The notes beneath the pieces are model-generated. The model was not told the DNA's origin and made no database searches. It saw only the letters and a program-made list of their open reading frames with translations. The position numbers were made by a program, and so were the translations under genes. From the NCBI GenBank assembly GCA_016735355.1, contig JAERRQ010000334.1:1-5444 (forward strand): DNA of 5,444 nt, in the 5' to 3' direction. Shown here one piece after another: positions 1 to 5,444 of the stretch (positions are counted from its first letter, which is position 1; every line of letters begins with the position of its first letter). Source of the stretch: Desulfobacterales bacterium (lineage in GTDB: Bacteria > Desulfobacterota > Desulfobacteria > Desulfobacterales > BuS5).

Positions 1-2697
1 GGGGTGGCATATAATTCCGAGGAACTGGAATTTCTCAGCAAAGCAGGTCTGGAGGCAAGCCTGATAGGGCAGATCATGCTGGAAGAGTCGGTTTTGGGAT
101 GGAAAGAATATGAACTCGAGGTTATGCGGGATAATAACGATAATGTTGTAATTATCTGTTCCATAGAGAATATGGATCCCATGGGCGTTCATACCGGGGA
201 CAGCATAACCGTAGCGCCGGCCCAGACCTTGACGGACAGGGAATATCAGGTGATGCGGAATGCATCCATAGCTATAATGCGTGAAATGGGTGTGGATACG
301 GGTGGATCCAACGTACAGTTTGCTGTTAATCCGAAAACAGGTGAAATGATCGTAGTTGAGATGAATCCCAGGGTCTCAAGAAGTTCGGCTCTTGCATCCA
401 AGGCCACCGGATATCCGATTGCCAAAATCGCAGCCAAACTGGCAGTCGGCTATACACTTGATGAAATCCCGAATGATATAACCGGAGAGACTTTTGCCTC
501 ATTCGAGCCTACGCTCGACTATTGTGTAATCAAAATACCTCGCTGGACATTTGAAAAATTCCCGGAAACTGAAGACTATCTGACGACAGCCATGAAATCC
601 GTGGGTGAAACCATGGCAATCGGCAGAACTTTTAAAGAGGCTTTACAAAAAGGAATCAGGTCACTGGAGATCAGCAAGTATGGGTTAGGCGCTGACGGAA
701 AAGATGACCCTGAAATGTTGAAACCGGAAAAAGATAAATACCCGAGCGTTGAAATTAAAAAAAAACTGGCGACACCGAATTCACAGAGGCTTTTTTATCT
801 TAGATATGCTATTTTAAACGGAATGGATATTGATTTCATAAATCAGTTAACCGGTATTGATCCATGGTTTCTGGATCAATTAAAACAGATCATAGAACTC
901 GAAGAAGACTTGAAAAAAGCCGGGCCGGGCATACCGGCTACAATGCTGCAAAAGGCCAAAACTTTTGGCTTTTCCGACATTCAACTCGCATATCTGGCTG
1001 AAACTGATGAAGAGCAAATAAAAAGAAAACGTATTGAAAAGGGGATTCTCCCGGTATATAAACTTGTTGATACCTGCGCAGCAGAGTTTAAGGCAGCGAC
1101 ACCCTATTATTATTCCACATATGAAGAAGAAAATGAGGCCAGAGTTTCAGAAAAAAAGAAGGTAATGATTCTTGGTGGTGGTCCGAACAGGATCGGTCAG
1201 GGCATAGAATTCGATTATTGCTGCGTTCATGCTTCCTTTGCGCTTAAAGAGGAATCTGTAGAGAGCATAATGGTCAATAGTAATCCCGAAACAGTCAGCA
1301 CGGATTATGATACCTCGGATAAGCTATATTTTGAACCGCTTACCAAAGAAGATGTGCTCCATATTGTTGAAATTGAAAAGCCGATGGGAGTAATTGTTCA
1401 ATTTGGAGGGCAAACCCCGCTTAATCTTTCCTCCGGATTATTTAAAGCCGGGGTCAGGATTCTTGGAACCCAGCCGGATAGTATAGACAGGGCGGAAGAC
1501 AGGGAGCTGTTTCAGTCCATGTTAAACAAATTAGGCCTTGTGCAACCGCCGAACGGCACGGCTATGAGCGTGGAGGGTGCGGAGAAAGCGGCGGAGAAAA
1601 TAGGATTCCCGGTTATTGTAAGGCCTTCGTATGTGCTTGGCGGAAGAGCCATGAAAATCGTATATGACAGCGCTGAACTGAAAAATTTTACATTGCTCGC
1701 TCTTGACGCTTCTCCTGAGCACCCGGTCCTGATTGACAAGTTCCTGGAGGATGCTGTAGAAATTGATGTTGATGCCATTTCAGACGGGAAAAGTACAATT
1801 ATCGCAGGCATCATGGAACATATTGAAGAGGCGGGTGTGCATTCAGGCGATTCGGCATGCGTCCTGCCGCCTTACAGTATTAAAAAAAGCATGCTTGCAG
1901 AAATATCAAGAGCTACCAAAGCAATGGCTCAGGAATTGAATGTGATTGGTCTTATGAATGTACAGTATGCTATAAAAAACAATAAACTGTTTGTGCTTGA
2001 GGTTAATCCAAGAGCATCCAGAACCATACCATTTGTAAGCAAGGCTACCGGCATTCCATTTGCCAAATTCGCAACTAAAATTATGATAGGCCGTACACTT
2101 AAAGAATTAGGATTAACCAAAGAGGCCGTTCCGAAACATATTTCCGTTAAAGAGGCAGTACTGCCGTTTGACAGGTTTCCTAACGTAGATACCCTGCTTG
2201 GACCGGAAATGAAATCAACCGGTGAAGTGATGGGGATTGATTATGAATTTGGCGCTGCATATGCAAAAGCCCAGGAAGGGGCAGGTACTCATCTGCCTGT
2301 AGTTGGAACTGTATTTATAAGTGTTCAGAAACGTGATAAAAAAGCTGTGCTTTCTGCCGCGCATAATTTTGTAAAGCTTGGATTCAAAATTATGGCAACA
2401 AGAGGGACATGGTCTTTTTTTAAAGATAATGGCATAGAAAGTAAAGCGATTAACAAGGTTTCGCTTGGAAGGCCGCATGTTGTTGATGCGGTCAAAAACG
2501 GAGAAATTCAACTTATAATCAATACAGGGTCGGGGGGCGCCAAAAAACGCGATGGGTTTGATATAAGGCAGGCTGCAATAAAATATAAAATACCCTATGC
2601 AACGACTATTGCAGGAGGTATAGCCATGTGTAAAGGTATCGCAGCTTTAAAAAATAAAAAGCTTACAGTAAAAACAATTCAGGAGTATAATAATTAA
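1..2697 (+). CDS. carB: Carbamoyl-phosphate synthase large subunit, 5'-truncated by the window edge
   Basis: CarB makes carbamoyl phosphate from bicarbonate, two ATP and ammonia supplied by the glutaminase subunit CarA, feeding pyrimidine and arginine synthesis in the cytoplasm. The frame is open from base 1. The first visible residue matches about Gly180 of the 1073-residue E. coli enzyme, so roughly 180 residues are missing; the GTG at base 4 is an internal codon, not the start. Counting from that codon, the first ATP-grasp half keeps E28, E35, H63, Q105, E119, N121 and R123 (E. coli E208, E215, H243, Q285, E299, N301, R303). The oligomerisation region spans about 225-375. The second half starts near 386 ([10 protein letters not shown]) and keeps R540, Q654, E666 and N668 (E. 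coli R715, Q829, E841, N843). The C-terminal MGS-like allosteric domain spans about 764-897. The ornithine-site residues E608, D616, E717 and T867 are present. The reading frame is intact and purF follows after 3 bases. Identity is very secure. Confidence 0.98.
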   Translation, partial: GVAYNSEELEFLSKAGLEASLIGQIMLEESVLGWKEYELEVMRDNNDNVVIICSIENMDPMGVHTGDSITVAPAQTLTDREYQVMRNASIAIMREMGVDTGGSNVQFAVNPKTGEMIVVEMNPRVSRSSALASKATGYPIAKIAAKLAVGYTLDEIPNDITGETFASFEPTLDYCVIKIPRWTFEKFPETEDYLTTAMKSVGETMAIGRTFKEALQKGIRSLEISKYGLGADGKDDPEMLKPEKDKYPSVEIKKKLATPNSQRLFYLRYAILNGMDIDFINQLTGIDPWFLDQLKQIIELEEDLKKAGPGIPATMLQKAKTFGFSDIQLAYLAETDEEQIKRKRIEKGILPVYKLVDTCAAEFKAATPYYYSTYEEENEARVSEKKKVMILGGGPNRIGQGIEFDYCCVHASFALKEESVESIMVNSNPETVSTDYDTSDKLYFEPLTKEDVLHIVEIEKPMGVIVQFGGQTPLNLSSGLFKAGVRILGTQPDSIDRAEDRELFQSMLNKLGLVQPPNGTAMSVEGAEKAAEKIGFPVIVRPSYVLGGRAMKIVYDSAELKNFTLLALDASPEHPVLIDKFLEDAVEIDVDAISDGKSTIIAGIMEHIEEAGVHSGDSACVLPPYSIKKSMLAEISRATKAMAQELNVIGLMNVQYAIKNNKLFVLEVNPRASRTIPFVSKATGIPFAKFATKIMIGRTLKELGLTKEAVPKHISVKEAVLPFDRFPNVDTLLGPEMKSTGEVMGIDYEFGAAYAKAQEGAGTHLPVVGTVFISVQKRDKKAVLSAAHNFVKLGFKIMATRGTWSFFKDNGIESKAINKVSLGRPHVVDAVKNGEIQLIINTGSGGAKKRDGFDIRQAAIKYKIPYATTIAGGIAMCKGIAALKNKKLTVKTIQEYNN

Positions 2698-2703
2698 GGT
2701 ATG
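2681..2703 (+). promoter_or_regulatory. carB-purF junction: distant ribosome binding site and same-frame restart
   Basis: AGGAG at 2681-2685 lies inside the last codons of carB, 15 bases before the purF ATG at 2701, which is longer than the usual 5-9. A nearer AAGG at 2696-2699 is only one base from the ATG. The carB TAA (2695-2697) is in the same frame as purF, with one GGT codon between them, so purF cannot start further upstream. No other start codon lies between this ATG and the catalytic Cys codon at 2731. The arrangement suggests that purF translation depends partly on ribosomes finishing carB. That is inference from spacing. Confidence 0.5.
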
Positions 2704-4122
2704 AATTTTTCAGAAAAACCGCGTGAGGCGTGCGGCCTCTTCGGAATCCATGGACACCCGGACGCGGCAAAACTAACCTATTTCGGCTTATACGCCTTGC
2801 AACACAGGGGGCAGGAAAGCGCAGGTATTGCAGTAGCGCAAAATGATAATATCATCACCCAAAAGGGTATGGGGCTCGTGCCTGATATCTTTCAAACGGA
2901 ATATCTGGAGCAACTTACAGGCAGCAGCGCCATCGGACATGTTCGATATTCAACCACCGGAGACTCTGTAATTTCAAATGCACAGCCTTTTTTCATACGT
3001 CACAGAAAAAGATCGTATGCCATAGCTCATAACGGTAATTTGGTTAATGCGCATATATTAAAAAATGAGCTTGAGGAAGCAGGTTCCATTTTTCAAACCA
3101 CAATGGACAGTGAAATCCTTTTGCATCTTTTTGTTAAAAATTTGGGACATGGATTTGAAAAAGCGCTGATTGAAACAATTTCCAGACTAAAAGGAGCATT
3201 CTCTTTTGTATGGCTTACAAGCCGGGGAGAACTGATAGGAATCAAAGGCCCCAATGGGTTCAGGCCCTTATGTCTTGGCAAACTAAACGGCCATTATATC
3301 CTGGCCTCGGAAACATGCGCCCTTGATTTGGTCCAAGCCGACTTTATAAGGGAACTAGACCCTGGAGAAATAGTAATCATCGGCCAGGACGGGATAAAAT
3401 CAATAAAACCTTTTAACAGCGTAAAGCATTCATTCTGTATATTCGAGCTTATTTATTTTGCAAGGCCGGATAGTATAATGTTCGGAAAGAGTCTTTATCA
3501 AATCAGAAAGGCGCACGGAAAACGCCTGGCACAGGAATCCCATGTAGAGGCCGATCTTGTGATGCCGTTTCCTGACTCCGGAACCTATTCTGCCTTGGGT
3601 TATGCCGAAGAGACAGGCATACCGTTTGAAATGGGTATGATACGTAATCATTATGTGGGCAGAACATTCATACAGCCGACACAGAGCATGCGTGATTTTG
3701 GAGTAAGGGTAAAATTAAATCCCGTCAAAGATCTTTTAAAAGGAAAAGATATTATTATAATTGAGGATTCAATTATAAGAGGGACAACCGTGCGCACAAG
3801 AGTCAAGGCGCTGCGGGAACTTGGGGTAAAAAAAATACATCTCCGTGTCAGCGGACCGCCGCACAGGTTTCCGTGCCATTATGGAATCGATTTTTCCACA
3901 AGGGGAGAATTGATTGCTGCAAGCAAGTCAGAAAAAGAGCTGCAAGAGTTCCTTCATATAGATTCGCTGCATTATCTCAGCCTTGAAGGTTTGCTTGAAT
4001 CAACCGGAATCGATCACCCGGAAGATAATTTTTGCAAAGCCTGCTTTGACGGCTGTTATCCGGTAGATTTTGATAACAAGCTGTCTAAAAATTGTCTTGA
4101 TGATGGTCCTGAAAAAGAATAG
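2701..4122 (+). CDS. purF: Amidophosphoribosyltransferase (glutamine PRPP amidotransferase), Fe-S class
   Basis: PurF catalyses the first committed step of purine synthesis: PRPP plus glutamine gives 5-phosphoribosylamine, glutamate and pyrophosphate. The N-terminal Ntn-hydrolase glutaminase domain (about 11-240) has the nucleophile Cys11 in ACGLFGIHG, preceded by a 10-residue propeptide, as in the Bacillus subtilis class. It also has QHRGQES (34-40), GHVRYSTTG (79-87), NGNL (111-114) and MDSE (135-138). The phosphoribosyltransferase domain has YVGRTFIQP (318-326) and the PRPP loop EDSIIRGTT (355-363). Cysteines 246, 392, 445 and 448 sit where the B. subtilis enzyme binds its [4Fe-4S] cluster. 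Counted from the mature Cys, the first two fall at 236 and 382, the positions I recall for B. subtilis. This class is oxygen-labile, which suits an anaerobe. At 473 residues the length is normal. C452 and C465 are additional nearby cysteines. The start is fixed by the upstream in-frame stop and the propeptide. The gene lies between carB and a cNMP-domain gene on the same strand. Confidence 0.98.
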   Translation: MNFSEKPREACGLFGIHGHPDAAKLTYFGLYALQHRGQESAGIAVAQNDNIITQKGMGLVPDIFQTEYLEQLTGSSAIGHVRYSTTGDSVISNAQPFFIRHRKRSYAIAHNGNLVNAHILKNELEEAGSIFQTTMDSEILLHLFVKNLGHGFEKALIETISRLKGAFSFVWLTSRGELIGIKGPNGFRPLCLGKLNGHYILASETCALDLVQADFIRELDPGEIVIIGQDGIKSIKPFNSVKHSFCIFELIYFARPDSIMFGKSLYQIRKAHGKRLAQESHVEADLVMPFPDSGTYSALGYAEETGIPFEMGMIRNHYVGRTFIQPTQSMRDFGVRVKLNPVKDLLKGKDIIIIEDSIIRGTTVRTRVKALRELGVKKIHLRVSGPPHRFPCHYGIDFSTRGELIAASKSEKELQEFLHIDSLHYLSLEGLLESTGIDHPEDNFCKACFDGCYPVDFDNKLSKNCLDDGPEKE

Positions 4123-4134
4123 ATCATAGATCAA

Positions 4135-4146
4135 AGGGGACAAAAT
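4135..4146 (+). promoter_or_regulatory. Strong ribosome binding site for the cNMP-domain gene
   Basis: AGGGGA at 4135-4140 is followed by a 6-base A/T-rich spacer before the ATG at 4147. This is a near-ideal Shine-Dalgarno arrangement and decides the start of the gene. The whole purF-to-next-gene gap is only 24 bases, and I see no hairpin with a T-run in it, so the downstream genes are probably transcribed with purF. Confidence 0.75.
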
Positions 4147-4659
4147 ATGCTTGAATCCAAATATCTTAAAGATAATATTCAGAATATTCAAAAACTCCTG
4201 ACGATTCCTGCATTAAGACATTTTGAAACTGCCAATCTTGGCAAACTCCTCAGACTCAGCAAAATCAGGGAATATAAGGACGGTGAGCTTATTATCGAAG
4301 AAGGTGATTTAGACCCATGGCTCTACTTTCTCCTTTCCGGCAAAATAAGGATAGTTAAAGAGGGTAAAAGCATTGCCACAATATCCCAAAAAGGAGAAAT
4401 CTTTGGAGAAATGAGAATCGTTGACAGTTTAAGCAGGTCAGCGTCAGTTTACGCGGTAGACAAAACTATTTGCCTGGCAGTGGATACCTCCGCTAAAGAA
4501 AGGCTCTCCACTGAAGGAACGCGGGACGAAAAACTGGATTTTCTGCTGCTTTTATATAGAATTTTTGCTGAATACATGTCGATCCGCTTACGTTTAACAA
4601 ATGAAGAGCTTGTTAGCGCCATGAAAGTAATAGAAAAAAATAAACAAAAAAAATTATGA
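4147..4659 (+). CDS. Stand-alone cyclic-nucleotide-binding (CNB/CRP-like) domain protein
   Basis: This 170-residue protein consists almost wholly of one CNB beta-roll domain of the CRP/PKA-regulatory-subunit type. The roll runs from about 35 to 118, with GELIIEEGD (46-54) and LYFLLSGKIRIV (59-70). The phosphate-binding cassette is GEIFGEMRIVDSLSRSASV (83-101). Within it, E88 and R97 match the residues that in CRP-family proteins contact the ribose and the cyclic phosphate (E72 and R82 in E. coli CRP), so ligand binding looks intact. A helical stretch (about 127-165) follows, and the protein ends in a Lys/Asn-rich tail. There is no helix-turn-helix, kinase, channel or cyclase domain, no signal peptide and no membrane segment. 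It is therefore probably a cytoplasmic sensor acting on a partner protein rather than a DNA-binding regulator. The ligand (cAMP, cGMP or other) cannot be read from the sequence. The stop overlaps the start of the radical SAM gene, which suggests a joint role. The domain call is secure; the function is unknown. Confidence 0.9.
   Translation: MLESKYLKDNIQNIQKLLTIPALRHFETANLGKLLRLSKIREYKDGELIIEEGDLDPWLYFLLSGKIRIVKEGKSIATISQKGEIFGEMRIVDSLSRSASVYAVDKTICLAVDTSAKERLSTEGTRDEKLDFLLLLYRIFAEYMSIRLRLTNEELVSAMKVIEKNKQKKL
4646..4659 (+). other. ATGA start/stop overlap with an upstream A8 run (possible coupling or slippage site)
   Basis: The cNMP-domain gene ends in TGA at 4657-4659, and the next gene's ATG occupies 4656-4658. 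No Shine-Dalgarno-like purine motif with G's precedes that ATG; the preceding 25 bases are almost all A and T. Termination-reinitiation is the simplest explanation for how the second gene is translated. An eight-A run at 4646-4653 also places the heptamer A-AAA-AAA in the correct frame (4647-4653). A -1 slip there would read through ATT into the ATG of the second gene and fuse the two proteins. The overlap is seen directly; use of the slip site is speculation. Confidence 0.5.
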
Positions 4660-5444
4660 AAAGGACTGTTTCGTTTTCTAAAGAATCTTCAAATATTTTT
4701 TTTCACATCCTCACAGATTGCAATCTCAGGTGTATTCACTGCTATATAAACAAGGAGCAGCACGGATCAAACAGCCTTTCCTTACATGAAATAGAAGCAT
4801 GGCTTGCCCTGTTTGCCGAAAAAGGCAAAAAAACAAATCTGATTTTTTTAGGCGGCGAACCAACTCTTCACCCCGATCTTCCTCTGGCAATCAAAAAAGC
4901 ACATGCGCTGGGCTACAGCTCTATAACCGTTGATACAAACGGATACCTGTTTAATAATATTCTAACCAAAATCGGGCCTGATGAAGTAGATTTCTTTAGT
5001 TTCAGTATTGATGGAGCGACAAGAACAACAAATGACATGATCAGGGGAAAGGGCTCTTATGACAAATGCATTGCCGGCATCCGGGATGCTGTACAAAAAG
5101 GCTTTAACACCAGCGTTATCTATACAGTAAGCAGTCTCAATATTGATGAACTCACAATGATGCCGCCTCTTTTGGAAAAACTCGGTATTGATAGATTTTT
5201 CATCCAGGTTATTGGTGTAAGAGGAAATCCGGTTAAAAAGGATTTCCCGAAAACAGACCGGACTGAAATGAATCAGGCTGGAATTAATCAGACCGGGATT
5301 CAGGTCCCGCGTGCGTTATGGACTGACATTATACCTGAAGCAGCCGAAAGAACAGCAGAACTCGGAATAATCGTAACCTACCCAAAAGTTTTTTTAAGTC
5401 CGGAAGATACTTTTGAATGCGCAGGCCTGGTTGCGGATAATTAT
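4656..5444 (+). CDS. Radical SAM enzyme, 3'-truncated by the window edge
   Basis: The frame is open from ATG 4656 to the last base, giving 263 residues with no stop. The signature CNLRCIHC places the three [4Fe-4S] cysteines at 22, 26 and 29 (CX3CX2C), so the enzyme should cleave S-adenosylmethionine to start radical chemistry. Other core motifs are FLGGEPTLHP (64-73, the SAM-amino-contacting GGEP), VDTNG (92-96) and FSIDG (116-120). IRGKGSYDK (129-137) resembles the region seen in peptide- and protein-modifying members of the MoaA/PqqE/SPASM-like group. C254 in ECAG, near the visible end, could be the first cysteine of a C-terminal auxiliary-cluster (SPASM or twitch) domain, but that part lies outside the window. 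The start gives 21 residues before the cluster motif, which is normal, and overlaps the cNMP-domain gene by 4 bases. No small precursor-peptide gene is visible upstream; one could follow downstream. Substrate unknown. Family is certain, subfamily not. Confidence 0.92.
   Translation, partial: MKRTVSFSKESSNIFFHILTDCNLRCIHCYINKEQHGSNSLSLHEIEAWLALFAEKGKKTNLIFLGGEPTLHPDLPLAIKKAHALGYSSITVDTNGYLFNNILTKIGPDEVDFFSFSIDGATRTTNDMIRGKGSYDKCIAGIRDAVQKGFNTSVIYTVSSLNIDELTMMPPLLEKLGIDRFFIQVIGVRGNPVKKDFPKTDRTEMNQAGINQTGIQVPRALWTDIIPEAAERTAELGIIVTYPKVFLSPEDTFECAGLVADNY
5271..5300 (+). repeat. Two tandem imperfect 15-base units inside the radical SAM gene
   Basis: Bases 5271-5285 and 5286-5300 match at 12 of 15 positions and are in frame, encoding NQAGI then NQTGI (residues 206-215). 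The block falls in the segment after the FFIQVIGVRG strand (181-190), before the helix starting around 219, so it is probably a surface loop. It looks like a small in-frame duplication. The octamer CAGACCGG in the second unit also occurs at 5254-5261, just upstream. Confidence 0.55.

Noticed and set aside
4..6. GTG as a possible start codon of carB
   Set aside because: The upstream codon is open, and the protein here matches an internal part of CarB (near E. coli residue 181) that normally follows a Gly-rich ATP-grasp loop. The gene clearly continues left of the window.
1512..1814. Minus-strand open frame of about 100 codons inside carB
   Set aside because: It is antisense to a conserved, intact carB domain and shows no recognisable protein features. 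It is a shadow of the coding pattern.
2215..2511. Minus-strand open frame of about 98 codons over the CarB C-terminus
   Set aside because: It is antisense to the conserved MGS-like domain, and no known motif was seen.
3430..3651. Minus-strand open frame of about 73 codons inside purF
   Set aside because: It overlaps strongly conserved PurF codons and has no independent support.
4123..4132. GATC ... GATC pair in the purF-cNMP gene gap, considered as an operator
   Set aside because: Two GATC tetramers separated by three bases (one base into the purF stop) are too short to support an operator, and the site does not resemble a CRP-type TGTGA/TCACA palindrome.
5294..5309. Hairpin CGGGA / TCCCG with a 6-base loop, considered as a terminator
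   Set aside because: The stem is only 5 base pairs, no T-run follows, and it lies within the open radical SAM frame, so it is most likely incidental.
4656..5444. Assigning the radical SAM gene to a named peptide-maturase or cofactor-biosynthesis family
   Set aside because: The C-terminal part that would separate subfamilies is outside the window, and no precursor peptide is visible, so only the superfamily is claimed.

Overview
The window holds the 3' part of a conserved nucleotide-biosynthesis block followed by a small accessory pair. All genes read on the plus strand and are packed closely enough to be one transcription unit. In order they are: carB (large subunit of carbamoyl-phosphate synthase, missing its first ~180 residues), purF (amidophosphoribosyltransferase, complete), a stand-alone cyclic-nucleotide-binding domain protein of 170 residues, and a radical SAM enzyme that runs off the right edge.

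Organism: the proteins are bacterial. CarB aligns almost without gaps to the E. coli enzyme. PurF is of the Bacillus-type class, with a short propeptide and four cysteines placed as [4Fe-4S] ligands. The moderately AT-rich composition, the carB-purF adjacency, an oxygen-sensitive type of PurF and a radical SAM enzyme fit an anaerobe. My best guess is a sulfate-reducer-like member of the Desulfobacterota (former Deltaproteobacteria). This is inference from gene content and general resemblance, not a database result.

Layout: 1-2697 carB; a 3-base gap; 2701-4122 purF; 24 bases carrying a strong ribosome binding site; 4147-4659 the cNMP-binding-domain gene; a 4-base ATGA overlap; 4656-5444 the radical SAM gene, open at the 3' end. 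There is no intergenic stretch over 24 bases, and no RNA gene, mobile element, CRISPR array or convincing terminator was seen. No promoter could be supported inside the window, so any promoter for the block lies upstream.

How the genes work together: CarB makes carbamoyl phosphate for pyrimidines and arginine. PurF commits PRPP to purine synthesis. Both take nitrogen from glutamine, CarB through its partner CarA. The last two genes have no evident nucleotide-synthesis role. Their overlap, the missing ribosome binding site of the second, and an A-AAA-AAA heptamer just before the first gene's stop suggest that a nucleotide sensor and a radical SAM enzyme are made together. This pair is the least understood and most interesting part of the window.
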